24,445 bases of DNA from Turicibacter sp. (GTDB taxonomy: Bacteria > Bacillota > Bacilli > MOL361 > Turicibacteraceae), in contig JAUMTV010000047.1 of NCBI GenBank assembly GCA_030531025.1, positions 1 through 24,445 on the forward strand, given 5' to 3'. Shown here piece after piece: positions 9,505 through 18,050 of the stretch; positions within the stretch are counted from its first letter, which is position 1; the number at the start of each line of letters is the position of its first letter. Below the pieces are notes generated by a model, which saw only the letters and a list, made by a program, of their open reading frames with translations, made no database searches and was not told where the DNA came from. The position numbers and the translations under genes were made by a program.

Positions 9505-9900
9505 CTATCCTCTTTTTAGTTTTAACTTTACAACTGAGTTGGTTACAATTTCATGCAATCCCTTTTTCCCAAATAAAACAGGTAAACAGACTAAATAACA
9601 AGAAAAAACTTTTGAAATGTATTCTCTTGTCATCATTGAAAAATAATTAAGCTCCGTCTCATCGATTGACTCTACTGTACAAAAGACCATCGTTTTACCG
9701 ATTGTTGTGTTTTCTAACCAAAATAGTGATTGAAGTAAAATAGGAACGAGGACAATGACGCACACTTCACTTAACGTTAGTAAGAAAAACGATTCATCAA
9801 ACAAAGTATTAAGTTGTCCCGCTAAATAAATTCCGGCAGCCGTTCCTCCAATTAAGATAGCAATATCAATGAATTCAGCGATTAATCTTCTTAGTATCAC
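9505..9900 (-). CDS. Small RDD-family membrane protein
   Basis: A protein of about 131 residues with three hydrophobic segments (roughly 8-28, 38-62 and 95-110). RDD-family hallmarks are an N-terminal Arg pair followed by an Asp in the first membrane segment (LRRLIAEFID), the TIGK motif after the second segment, and TREYISK before the third. The function of such proteins is mostly unknown; some are linked to ion exchange or membrane protein handling. Two GTG starts are possible. The one at 9900 sits about eight bases after AGGTGG and is chosen; the one at 9906 touches that site and would add two residues. The gene overlaps the 3' end of the GH28 gene. Finding it between a hydrolase and uxaC is unusual. 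Confidence 0.75.
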   Translation of the reverse strand: MILRRLIAEFIDIAILIGGTAAGIYLAGQLNTLFDESFFLLTLSEVCVIVLVPILLQSLFWLENTTIGKTMVFCTVESIDETELNYFSMMTREYISKVFSCYLVCLPVLFGKKGLHEIVTNSVVKLKLKRG

Positions 9901-11455
9901 AATCACTCACCACCTTTTGTACTTGATTAAGAATCAGTTCATCTCCTAAAACACCTTCGAAGGATACATTTTTTACTTCTAGTTCTTTAACATTTGTAAC
10001 AATTAACCCTTCTTTACAGTATGAGCGAATATCATCCATCATCGCTGGATAGTTTGGTTTCGCTTGATTTAAGAAGCTAAATGAACAATCTTTTAACTTT
10101 ATTTTTTCAATCGGTTGTTCTGGTAATCCATAGAAATAACTAGCAACAGCTTCACACTCTACACACTGAAGTCTTTCAAAAGTACAGTCACGAATGAGTG
10201 GTATTCGTTCATCGATACTTAAAGCTTCTTTTGACTTCACATAATCACTATGACCATCTGGATCACAGAAATAAAAACTATTGATGACCAGTGGAGAAAT
10301 AACCTTCTTCATTTTAATATTTCTGAATGTAATCTGTTCGATAATGGCATCTTTTCCGCGTCCTCGTCTTGTTTTAATACGTAATCCGCGATCCGTCTCA
10401 TTAAACAAACAACGTTCGACCAAGATGTTTTTAACGCCACCAGCCATCTCACTGCCAATCACGACAGCTCCATGACCAAAATTCATACTACAATTTCGAA
10501 TTTGGATATTTTCTGATGGACGCTTTAAACGCTTCCCTAAATAAATTTTTCCTGATTTAATGGCAATACAGTCATCACCGACAGAAAAGTAGACTCCAAG
10601 AATTAAAACATTTTTACATGACTCTGGATCTAATCCGTCAGTATTGGGGGAATCTTTTGGGTTGATAATTTTTAAATCAGCAAATATTAAGTCACTTGAC
10701 CATAGAGGATGAATCGTCCATGATGGGGAATTTGTTAACGTCAATCCTTGAAGCGTTACACTTTGACAATTAATTAATTGAAATAACCGTGGACGCCAGG
10801 CACCTCTTTTAATCTTTGGATACTTCCACCAATCACCTTGACTATTTCCATCTAATATTCCTTCACCAATAATTTTAATGTTGTTGACATTAATTCCTTG
10901 AATTAAGGCTGAAAATGTATCTAATGGATTTCCCTCCCATGATCCTAAATAATACTCTTCTTGATTTGAAGTAACTGTGTAGCCTGGTAAAATAGCACCT
11001 GTCTCTTTTGTAAGATTAGATAGTAATGTTGCTCCTTCTTCAAATTCAAGTGTCAAATCAGATTTTAAGAAAATCGTCTTTACTCGATAAATCCCTTTGG
11101 GAATATAAACTCTTCCTTGAGATGGACAAGCCATAATAGCTGCCTGTATGGCTAATGTATCGTCATCTAATCCATTTCCTTTAGCATTGAACCGTTTAAC
11201 ATTTAAACAAATGGACTCTACTTCTGTTTGAAAGTTCAGACTTGTTGATAATTGACTTACTTGATCTACAATCGTTAATTGATAACTTGTATTTGGCTTT
11301 AAATGATAAAGGCTAAAAACATTGTCATCATTATCTTTTTTGTAGATTTGATTATTTAAGAAAATAGTATAAGGTGTTTGAGTCTTTACAATATCATCGT
11401 TCTCTAACTCAAATAAAGCACTTGTTGATGAAATAAATTGTAATTTAATTCTCAT
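9875..11455 (-). CDS. Glycoside hydrolase family 28, probable cytoplasmic exo-polygalacturonase
   Basis: Protein of about 526 residues that should hydrolyse galacturonic acid units from oligogalacturonides. Residues 1-80 form a short beta-rich fibronectin-III-like domain; the right-handed beta-helix follows. All GH28 signatures are present: NTD in SPNTDG (271-273), GDD in VGDDCIAIKSG (293-295), GHG (327-329) and RIK (359-361). There is no signal peptide, so it probably acts on imported oligomers. The ATG at 11455 is preferred: GGGTGA sits seven bases upstream, while the GTG at 11467 lies inside that site. Either start overlaps the end of the GH105 gene, implying translational coupling. Rhamnogalacturonan-type or xylogalacturonan substrates cannot be ruled out. 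Confidence 0.9.
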   Translation of the reverse strand: MRIKLQFISSTSALFELENDDIVKTQTPYTIFLNNQIYKKDNDDNVFSLYHLKPNTSYQLTIVDQVSQLSTSLNFQTEVESICLNVKRFNAKGNGLDDDTLAIQAAIMACPSQGRVYIPKGIYRVKTIFLKSDLTLEFEEGATLLSNLTKETGAILPGYTVTSNQEEYYLGSWEGNPLDTFSALIQGINVNNIKIIGEGILDGNSQGDWWKYPKIKRGAWRPRLFQLINCQSVTLQGLTLTNSPSWTIHPLWSSDLIFADLKIINPKDSPNTDGLDPESCKNVLILGVYFSVGDDCIAIKSGKIYLGKRLKRPSENIQIRNCSMNFGHGAVVIGSEMAGGVKNILVERCLFNETDRGLRIKTRRGRGKDAIIEQITFRNIKMKKVISPLVINSFYFCDPDGHSDYVKSKEALSIDERIPLIRDCTFERLQCVECEAVASYFYGLPEQPIEKIKLKDCSFSFLNQAKPNYPAMMDDIRSYCKEGLIVTNVKELEVKNVSFEGVLGDELILNQVQKVVSDCDTKKINR

Positions 11456-12551
11456 AATGGCAATCACCCATTAAATATTCAGCATAAGCCATCATTAGAG
11501 GGCCAATCCCTTTAGCTTCATCTGGTACAACTTTTTCAGAAATATAATAGTCAAAGCTTCCATCACGAACTACCCCATTAAAACTTCCCAATCCTGCCAC
11601 TTCACAAATTCCACCGATGTGATAACCACTTTCATCTTCGTAGCCATAAACATCAAGAATTCCATTTAATCCTTTTAACGCAATCTCTTGATAGGAAGCA
11701 TCTAAAATATTTAAACGAACTCCTTTTAAAATTGAATAAATGACCATAGCACTACCAGATACCTCTAAGTAATTGCCTTCTCGATCCATTTGATCAATCA
11801 CTTGATACCATAAACCAGTTTTTTCATCTTGAAATGGAATAATATCAACGATGCTTTGGATAAACATATCAATTAATCCTTTATAATATTCAAAAATGGT
11901 TTCACTCATTTGATCAATAGTATCAATTAAAGCCATTAATAACCATCCTTCTGCACGCAACCAATAGTTAGGAGATAATCCTGTTTCTTTATCACACCAG
12001 AACAAACTTTTTGACTCATCAAATGCATGATAATATAAACCATTCTCTTGATTTCTATGTGTTCGATAAACCTCCATAAACTGATGATAGATATCTTCAT
12101 AATTTTGAAGACCATTAAATGTGGTTTCGTATCGGGTGTAAAAAGGTAACGCCATGTATAACCCATCTAACCAAACTTGATGAGGATAACGATTTTTATG
12201 CCAAAAGTTACCTGATTTTGTTCGAGGATGAGTTCTTAATTGATCCATTAGATGTTCAATCGCTACTTTAAATCGTTCATCTTTTGTTTTTTGATAAGCA
12301 TCAAATAAAACTTTTCCTGCATTTACATGATCGATATTATATTCCGTTGATTTGTAGCCTTTTAAATTTCCATCTTGATCCACGAATTCATTTAAATAAT
12401 GTTCAACAAATTGCCAATAAGTCAGATCATCCGTTGCTTTATACAAATCCATTGCACCTTTTAAAATAACGCCATCTTCATAGCACCAAAATCCTTTATA
12501 AGGCTTAAATTCCTTTAAATACTTCTTAAAGTATGTTTCTAACTGCTTCAT
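11445..12551 (-). CDS. Glycoside hydrolase family 105 unsaturated galacturonyl/rhamnogalacturonyl hydrolase
   Basis: An (alpha/alpha)6-barrel hydrolase of 368 residues, similar to YteR/YesR. It removes the 4,5-unsaturated uronate from the non-reducing end of pectin oligomers, giving the substrate of KduI. Key blocks are DHVNAGKVLFDAY, VWLDGLYMALPF with the likely catalytic Asp at about 129, and NYWLRAEGWLLMAL (RAEGW about 199-203). No signal peptide is present. Upstream ATGs would extend it by 20 residues to 12611, but that extension would be encoded across the 12587-12622 hairpin. GGAGG lies nine bases before the ATG at 12551 and touches the ATG before it, so 12551 is chosen. Unsaturated rhamnogalacturonides and unsaturated galacturonides are both possible substrates. 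Confidence 0.9.
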   Translation of the reverse strand: MKQLETYFKKYLKEFKPYKGFWCYEDGVILKGAMDLYKATDDLTYWQFVEHYLNEFVDQDGNLKGYKSTEYNIDHVNAGKVLFDAYQKTKDERFKVAIEHLMDQLRTHPRTKSGNFWHKNRYPHQVWLDGLYMALPFYTRYETTFNGLQNYEDIYHQFMEVYRTHRNQENGLYYHAFDESKSLFWCDKETGLSPNYWLRAEGWLLMALIDTIDQMSETIFEYYKGLIDMFIQSIVDIIPFQDEKTGLWYQVIDQMDREGNYLEVSGSAMVIYSILKGVRLNILDASYQEIALKGLNGILDVYGYEDESGYHIGGICEVAGLGSFNGVVRDGSFDYYISEKVVPDEAKGIGPLMMAYAEYLMGDCHYEN

Positions 12552-12586
12552 TGCACTCATCCTCCAACTCATTATTCTCATATAAA

Positions 12587-12622
12587 CTAAAGAACTAATG
12601 ACCGAAGCCATTAGTTCTTTAG
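12587..12622 (-). promoter_or_regulatory. Intergenic 14-bp perfect stem-loop between transporter and hydrolase genes
   Basis: CTAAAGAACTAATG (12587-12600) and CATTAGTTCTTTAG (12609-12622) pair perfectly around an eight-base loop. On the transcribed strand the stem is followed only by a weak TTTATAT, not a solid T-run. It lies just after the second permease gene. It could be a partial terminator or a 3'-end protecting structure that lets the transporter genes be expressed more than the downstream enzymes. That role is inference; the structure itself is directly visible. Confidence 0.75.
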
Positions 12623-12628
12623 CCCAAA

Positions 12629-13486
12629 CTATTCTTTTGATCCAGTCGTTGCAATCCCGTCAATAAAGTAACTTTGTGCACAGTAGAATAAAAGAATACA
12701 TGGAATAATTGACATTAATGACATCGCAAAAATGTTACGATATTGAACCGAAGAATCTGTATTATCCATCGCTAAACGCATTGCAATTGATAAAGGATAT
12801 TTTTCAATACTTGAAATATAGATTAATGGTCCTTGGAAATCATTCATCCCCCACATGAACGTTAATAAAGCGACTGTAATAATTGAAGGCTTCATGACTG
12901 GAATTAAGATATGCACTAATGTTTGAAATGAGTTACATCCATCCATCTTCGCTGCTTCATCTAACTCTTTTGGAATCGTACGCATAAATTGGATTAACAT
13001 AAAGACAAAGAATGAGTTTGTTGCGAATGCACTGTCTAACCAAAGTGGAATATGCGTATCTAATAAATTTAAATCACGCCAGAATAAGTATAGTGGAATA
13101 CGGAAGACAACTTCTGGCATTAATAATGTTCCGATTACAATTGCGAAGACAATCTTTTTAAATTTAAATGAACGTCTGGTTAACACATAAGCCGTTAAAA
13201 TACTTGAAATAACGGTAAACACGGTTCTAGGAATTAAGAACTTTAATGAATTTAAAAAGTAGTGTCCTAAGTCAAAAGGTGTGTTTGTTTTCCATCCGTT
13301 AATAAACGACTCAATTCCGTTCACTGGATTTTTAGGCCAAAATGCCGCTGATGTGAAAATTTCAGAATTTTCTTTGAAACATGCACCAACAAGCCAAAAT
13401 AGTGGATACATCATAAAAATACCAACTACTGCAAGGATTGTGTAGCGCGTATAAACATTAATTTTTCGTTTTAAAGTTCCATTCAT
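12629..13486 (-). CDS. ABC sugar transporter permease (CUT1 type, LplC/YtcP-like)
   Basis: Integral membrane permease of 285 residues with about six transmembrane segments, starting with YTILAVVGIFMMYPLFWLVG. The cytoplasmic EAA loop that contacts the ATPase is DEAAKMDGCNSFQTLVHILI. It forms a heterodimer with the permease encoded just upstream and takes oligosaccharide from the binding lipoprotein. The start at 13486 is chosen: AAGGAGG lies nine bases upstream but touches the alternative ATG at 13495. No ATPase gene lies in the window; related importers share an MsmX-type ATPase encoded elsewhere. Oligogalacturonide or rhamnogalacturonide is the likely cargo, judged from the neighbours. Confidence 0.92.
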   Translation of the reverse strand: MNGTLKRKINVYTRYTILAVVGIFMMYPLFWLVGACFKENSEIFTSAAFWPKNPVNGIESFINGWKTNTPFDLGHYFLNSLKFLIPRTVFTVISSILTAYVLTRRSFKFKKIVFAIVIGTLLMPEVVFRIPLYLFWRDLNLLDTHIPLWLDSAFATNSFFVFMLIQFMRTIPKELDEAAKMDGCNSFQTLVHILIPVMKPSIITVALLTFMWGMNDFQGPLIYISSIEKYPLSIAMRLAMDNTDSSVQYRNIFAMSLMSIIPCILLFYCAQSYFIDGIATTGSKE

Positions 13487-13500
13487 ACTACTCATCCTCC

Positions 13501-14424
13501 TTAATCATTATAATGTACCCAATAATTCGAACTTCTAAATACAACTGCGGTTAAGGCCATGATAATAATAAACATGATCCATGAAGCAGCAGATGCATAT
13601 CCCATTTTAAAGCTACTAAATGCATTTCGGTAAATGAAAAGATTTAATAGATAAGTTGAATTTAATGGACCTCCATCAGAGATTAAGTAAGCCGAGTTAA
13701 ATTCTTGGAACGATTTTACTAATAACTGAACGGCATTAAATAAGATAACTGGTGTAATCATTGGAACAGTAATCGTAAAGAATGAACGCCATTTTCCTGC
13801 CCCATCAATTGAAGCTGCTTCATAAAGTGAGGTTGGGACATTTTGTAAAGCAGATAAGAAAATAACCATTACTGAACCAAACTGCCATGCTTTTAATAAA
13901 CTTAAAACAATTAAGGCAAATCGTGTATCAGTTAACCACATGACTGGCTCAAGTCCGACTAAATCTAACATGGCATTAATCACGCCATCATTTCCAAAAA
14001 TAAACTTCCAAACAATTGACACGGCCACACTTCCTCCAAGGATCGAAGGGATGTAGTAGGCAGTACGGAAGAAGTTAACTCCCTTAATCTTAAAGTTCAA
14101 GATATAGGCGATAAATAATGCAAACACAAGAACAAGTGGTACCGTCATTAAGACGTATTTAAATGTCACAATTAATGATGTTTTAAATAATTCATCTTCA
14201 AATAATAATTGTTGATAGTTTTGTAATTGAACCCATTTTGGCTCTCGAATTAAGTTGTTTTGTTGAAAACTTAAAACTAACGAATTATAAAATGGATTTA
14301 ACTTAAACACAATAAATCCAATTAACCATGGTAATAAATATAAATATGCACTATTAAATTGAAACTTTTTCTTTACTTTCCCTTGTTTTTCAATAATATT
14401 TGTAGCCTTCTTTACATTTTCCAA
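13501..14424 (-). CDS. ABC sugar transporter permease (CUT1 type, LplB-like)
   Basis: Membrane permease of 307 residues with a basic cytoplasmic N-terminus (about 1-25) and about six transmembrane segments, the first being YLYLLPWLIGFIVFKLNPF. The EAA loop reads EAASIDGAGKWRSFFTITVP, typical of the CUT1 family. The segment LISDGGPLNSTYLLNLFIY near the C-terminus is also common in these permeases. It starts three bases after the binding-protein gene ends and has only a weak ribosome binding site, so its translation probably depends on coupling. Partner of the permease encoded by the next gene. Confidence 0.92.
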   Translation of the reverse strand: MENVKKATNIIEKQGKVKKKFQFNSAYLYLLPWLIGFIVFKLNPFYNSLVLSFQQNNLIREPKWVQLQNYQQLLFEDELFKTSLIVTFKYVLMTVPLVLVFALFIAYILNFKIKGVNFFRTAYYIPSILGGSVAVSIVWKFIFGNDGVINAMLDLVGLEPVMWLTDTRFALIVLSLLKAWQFGSVMVIFLSALQNVPTSLYEAASIDGAGKWRSFFTITVPMITPVILFNAVQLLVKSFQEFNSAYLISDGGPLNSTYLLNLFIYRNAFSSFKMGYASAASWIMFIIIMALTAVVFRSSNYWVHYND

Positions 14425-14427
14425 TTT

Positions 14428-15768
14428 TTATCGCCCCATTGCTTCATCCATAATTCTTGGCATTTCATTAATGACTTTTTGAGCTGCTTCCTCTGGAGTC
14501 ATTGTTCCAAAGATAACCTCTTCTCCAGCACCTTCATATAAATCTTTTACATCCGTATATTCATAGAATGGATGCATGATTGTTGATTCAACATCGATAT
14601 GAATGTTATAAGCATCAACACTTGCGCCAGTTAATAATCCTTTTTCAGTTAAAATCTCATATCCTGCTTGGTTAGCTGGAATTCCTCGTTCTGTTCCCAT
14701 AATTTCAACTGCTTCTGGATCTGTTAACATAAACTCTAAGAATTTTGCAATTTCTTCTGGGTTTTCAGCATTTTTACTAATTGCAAATCCCATGGATGGT
14801 TTTTGAATATTCCCCGTTAACTTAGCTCCATCCATAGTAAACTGTGCAAATGGCGCAACTTCTTGGCCTTCTTCTAACGTATCAATGTATTTAGCAACAC
14901 TTGAGTCCCATTCATTAATTCCACCATATTCTCCAGTAATCCACTTCGGATTTTTTTCATCTAACTCATTTGAGTCAACATTTCCTGCTGGCATCACATG
15001 ATTGTCAACCATGTCCGCTAATAATTGATAACCTTTTGTTAACTCTTCTAACGAGTAATTGATATTCCCTTCTTCATCAAAGAATGTTTTACCCGTTTCT
15101 TGTTCTAAGTAACTAAACACAAGATACATCATTCCTGCTTTACCTAGTTTACTTAATGCATAATAGTTATCTCCAAGATTTTGTTGAATTGTTTTACCAG
15201 CTTCCATGAGTCCATCCCATGTTGACGGCACTTCAACGCCAGCTGATTCATAAAGTGTCGTATTAATAAATGGAACACGAGCGGTAATACTTGTTGGTAA
15301 AGCTAATAAATTTCCTTCAATACTCATTGCATCTAAGATTGATGAATTATAATTACTTAATGTTAAAGTATCTGATAATTCATTTAAATCATAATAACCT
15401 TCTCCATCTGGCGAGTAAATCCATAACCAGTTGTAGTTAACTTGCATTAAATCAGCATTGGTTCCACCTGCATACTGAGTCGTATACTTATCTTGATATC
15501 CAGACCACGCAGCATACTCTGGAACAATCGTTACATGTGGATTTTTCTCCATGTATAAATCGATAACTTCAAGTGTTGCGGCATGTCTAGAGTCTCCTCC
15601 CCACCATGAGAATCGGAAGGTTACTTGATCAGTTGATTCACTTGAACTTCCTCCTTCTTCTGTAGATGGCGTTGAATTCTTATTGTCATCTTTCCCTTCA
15701 TTTGCTGAACAAGCAACCAATGCAGTTGCACATGCAAACACTGTTGCTAGTGACCATAGTTTTTTCAC
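14428..15768 (-). CDS. Extracellular sugar-binding lipoprotein of ABC transporter
   Basis: Solute-binding protein of 446 residues (family 1). The N-terminus is a lipoprotein signal (charged MKK, hydrophobic LATVFACATA, lipobox LVAC with Cys20), followed by a low-complexity Ser/Glu-rich linker to about residue 47 and then the periplasmic-binding-fold domain starting VTFRFSWWGGD. It should be membrane-anchored outside the cell and bind the oligosaccharide for the two permeases. The start is GTG, with GGAGGG six bases upstream. It is the first gene of the operon, downstream of the cre-like site and dyad. The ligand is inferred to be a pectin oligomer from the operon content. Confidence 0.92.
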   Translation of the reverse strand: MKKLWSLATVFACATALVACSANEGKDDNKNSTPSTEEGGSSSESTDQVTFRFSWWGGDSRHAATLEVIDLYMEKNPHVTIVPEYAAWSGYQDKYTTQYAGGTNADLMQVNYNWLWIYSPDGEGYYDLNELSDTLTLSNYNSSILDAMSIEGNLLALPTSITARVPFINTTLYESAGVEVPSTWDGLMEAGKTIQQNLGDNYYALSKLGKAGMMYLVFSYLEQETGKTFFDEEGNINYSLEELTKGYQLLADMVDNHVMPAGNVDSNELDEKNPKWITGEYGGINEWDSSVAKYIDTLEEGQEVAPFAQFTMDGAKLTGNIQKPSMGFAISKNAENPEEIAKFLEFMLTDPEAVEIMGTERGIPANQAGYEILTEKGLLTGASVDAYNIHIDVESTIMHPFYEYTDVKDLYEGAGEEVIFGTMTPEEAAQKVINEMPRIMDEAMGR

Positions 15769-15849
15769 TAAAAACCCTCCCTAAAATAAATAAATTAATT
15801 ATTATTTTCTTTTTTAGTGAATCCATATGTTATGCAGCCCCCTCGCTGT

Positions 15850-15867
15850 CATTCGTATATGCGAATG
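15850..15867. promoter_or_regulatory. 18-bp dyad in the operon leader, candidate operator
   Basis: CATTCGTATATGCGAATG is a dyad with eight of nine base pairs matching (one T/G mismatch). It lies between the promoter-like region and the first gene of the uronate operon, where a bound repressor would block transcription. The IclR-type regulator of the operon is the simplest candidate to bind it, but this is inference and no second copy was noticed in the window. Confidence 0.5.
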
Positions 15868-15876
15868 CAATTCATA

Positions 15877-15890
15877 TGGAAACGCTTAAG
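15877..15890 (-). promoter_or_regulatory. cre-like catabolite repression site (CcpA)
   Basis: On the transcribed strand the site reads CTTAAGCGTTTCCA, matching 12 of 14 positions of the consensus TGWAARCGYTTNCW, including the whole core. It overlaps the end of a -10-like TATACT (15889-15894, minus strand) about 120 bases before the first gene. CcpA bound here would block initiation, making the operon subject to glucose repression. No convincing -35 box was found at 17 bases, so the promoter itself is only suggested. Confidence 0.6.
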
Positions 15891-16008
15891 TATAAAATAT
15901 CACAAACTTTATACGATTACAAGACGGGGTATGGTGCTTTTGTATGGACTTTTTTTACATATTCTTTAACCTTTTATAATTCACCTTTTTATATTCTTTT
16001 AATCATGA

Positions 16009-16044
16009 CAAAAAGCGACGGAAATGATACCTATCTCCGCCGCT
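16009..16044 (-). terminator. Rho-independent terminator of the TetM-like GTPase gene
   Basis: On the minus strand a 12-bp stem with two G-U pairs (AGCGGCGGAGAT with ATTTCCGTCGCT, loop of seven) is followed by TTTTTG. It begins about ten bases after the stop codon of the upstream gene and separates that gene from the uronate operon promoter region. Confidence 0.85.
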
Positions 16045-16053
16045 TCACTATGA

Positions 16054-18003
16054 TTAAATTTTACAATGCATATAATTAGTTACCTCATTCCAAGAAACTG
16101 TAAACCCGCTTCCTTTCTGACAAAATACAGAACCTGATGGATTTAATCGATCAGAATCTTTATCATAGGCGATTTGTTCAATCACCTGCTTGTCATTGTG
16201 ACACACATCATATCCTAAGACATGTAAACTCAATCTTCCGCGTCCTTTTGTATAAGATAAAAACTCAATAGGATAATCCATAAAAGTGGCAACTGGTACT
16301 TTTCCGCTAATCACACATTTATTTTCTTCTATCACTGGTGGATCAACTTCTCCATAAAGTTTTTTCAAATCAGTCAGAACACGTCCCATCAACTCTAACT
16401 CGACTTCCATTTTAACCGCATAGTAAGGTTCAAGTAACACATTGCGAGCTTGCTCTAGCCCTTGTCGAATTGCTCGATACGTTGCCTCTCTAAAATCACC
16501 GCCCGATGTATGTTTCTGATGTGAACGGCCTGTTAACAGTTTAATATGAACATCTGTTAAAGAAGAGCCAGTTAGAATGCCTCGGTGCGTTTTTTCAAAA
16601 ATATGTGTCTGAACCAGGTTTTGATAACTTAAATCAAGCGCCTCAATCGAACAGCACGTTTCAAAAGTCACGCCTTTCCCTCTTGGATTGGGTTCTAACT
16701 GTAAATGAACCTCAGCATAGTGTTTTAATGGTTCATAATGACCACTTCCAATAACTACATTATCAATGGTTTCTTGATAAATGACTTTTTTCGAACTAAA
16801 ATCAACATTTAAATCAAATCTTTCTTTTATTACCTCTTTTAAAACTTCTAATTGAATACTTCCCATCACAGATAACTCAATCGATTGATTTAATTCATTC
16901 CATGTGACTAACAGTGTTGGATCTTCATCTTCTAATTTTTTAAAAATAGCTAAGACACTTTGAACATTTAAATTTTTAGGATATAGTACAGAAACATTTA
17001 ACACAGGTTGTAGTAATGCTTCTTGCATGTTAATCTCATCGCCAACCGTTTGTCCCGCTACTGTATGAGTCAGTCCCGTCACTGCAATTAACTCCCCTGC
17101 TTTCGCCGTAACAGACGTCTCATACTTCTTTCCATGATAACAGCGTAGTTGGTTTACTTTTTCAGCTTCTTTATCTAATGACGTATTAATCAGCTCTTTC
17201 ACTGATAAAGATCCACTCATAATTTTTAAATAAGTAACTCGTTCACTATTTTCATCATAGCGAATTTTATAAACTTTTCCTAAAAATGAACCTTCTTCGT
17301 CATAAACGGTCTCGGTCAGCATATCAAATTGCTTTAAAAATGATTTAATCCCTATATTTTTTAATGCTGAACCACTAAAAACAGGACAGACTTGTTGTTC
17401 AGTAACTTTTTCTTTCAAACAATTCAACCAAAAAGTTAAATCATCTGGACTCTCAAGAAAATAGTTAAGTAATTCTTCATCTAGTTCTGCTAATTGCTCA
17501 ATGATTTCTAATGGAAGTTGATTTAAATCTAGTTCATTCGCTAAATAAATAGGATTAACTTTTAAACTTTGATGAAGTTCGGTCATCACTTTTTCAATAT
17601 CTGCTCCTTCTCGATCGACTTTATTAATAAAAAAGACCATCGGAATGCGATACTGCTTTAAACAATCAATAATGGTTTCCGTATGACTTTGAACGCCTTC
17701 AACCGCACTAATGATCACAATCGCATAATCTAAAATTTTAATCGCACGCTCCATTTCACTTGAGAAATCAATATGACCTGGTGTATCTAATAAATAATAG
17801 ATCGATTCATTATATTTAAAAGAAGCTTGCTCAGTAAAAACGGTAATTCCACGCTCTTTTTCAATTGGATGATGATCTAAAAAAGTATTTTGATGGTCTA
17901 CTCTTCCTTTTGTGCGAATGACATTCGTTTCATATAAAATTTGTTCAGCAAGTGACGTTTTGCCTGCATCAACATGTGCAAATAATCCGACTGTTTTAAA
18001 CAC
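16054..18003 (-). CDS. TetM-like ribosomal-protection/EF-G-type translation GTPase
   Basis: Translation GTPase of 649 residues, close to TetM/TetO (about 639) and shorter than EF-G. G motifs are AHVDAGKT (9-16), RGIT (51-54), DTPGH (73-77) and NKVD (127-130). EF-G-like domains II-V follow; the domain-IV tip loop reads HQKHTSGGDFREAT, in place of the YSPVSTPADF of TetM. It should bind the ribosomal A-site region and might release tetracycline, but chromosomal paralogues of this kind often do not give resistance, so no resistance claim is made. It starts with GTG after GAGGTG; a -10-like TATAAT lies at 18039-18044 and has no good -35. It is a single-gene unit with its own terminator and is not functionally linked to the uronate operon. 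Confidence 0.88.
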   Translation of the reverse strand: MFKTVGLFAHVDAGKTSLAEQILYETNVIRTKGRVDHQNTFLDHHPIEKERGITVFTEQASFKYNESIYYLLDTPGHIDFSSEMERAIKILDYAIVIISAVEGVQSHTETIIDCLKQYRIPMVFFINKVDREGADIEKVMTELHQSLKVNPIYLANELDLNQLPLEIIEQLAELDEELLNYFLESPDDLTFWLNCLKEKVTEQQVCPVFSGSALKNIGIKSFLKQFDMLTETVYDEEGSFLGKVYKIRYDENSERVTYLKIMSGSLSVKELINTSLDKEAEKVNQLRCYHGKKYETSVTAKAGELIAVTGLTHTVAGQTVGDEINMQEALLQPVLNVSVLYPKNLNVQSVLAIFKKLEDEDPTLLVTWNELNQSIELSVMGSIQLEVLKEVIKERFDLNVDFSSKKVIYQETIDNVVIGSGHYEPLKHYAEVHLQLEPNPRGKGVTFETCCSIEALDLSYQNLVQTHIFEKTHRGILTGSSLTDVHIKLLTGRSHQKHTSGGDFREATYRAIRQGLEQARNVLLEPYYAVKMEVELELMGRVLTDLKKLYGEVDPPVIEENKCVISGKVPVATFMDYPIEFLSYTKGRGRLSLHVLGYDVCHNDKQVIEQIAYDKDSDRLNPSGSVFCQKGSGFTVSWNEVTNYMHCKI

Positions 18004-18050
18004 ATTAACACCTCAAACCTTTATTTTGCATATGTCTTATTATAACAAAT

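Noticed and set aside
11936..12166. Minus-strand frame of 76 codons inside the GH105 gene
   Set aside because: It is a different frame of a well-supported hydrolase gene, without its own ribosome binding site or recognisable domain.
15666..16079. Open frame of 137 codons on the plus strand
   Set aside because: It lies opposite the signal-peptide region of the binding protein and spans the operon leader, cre-like site and a terminator. It has no ribosome binding site and no protein-like composition.
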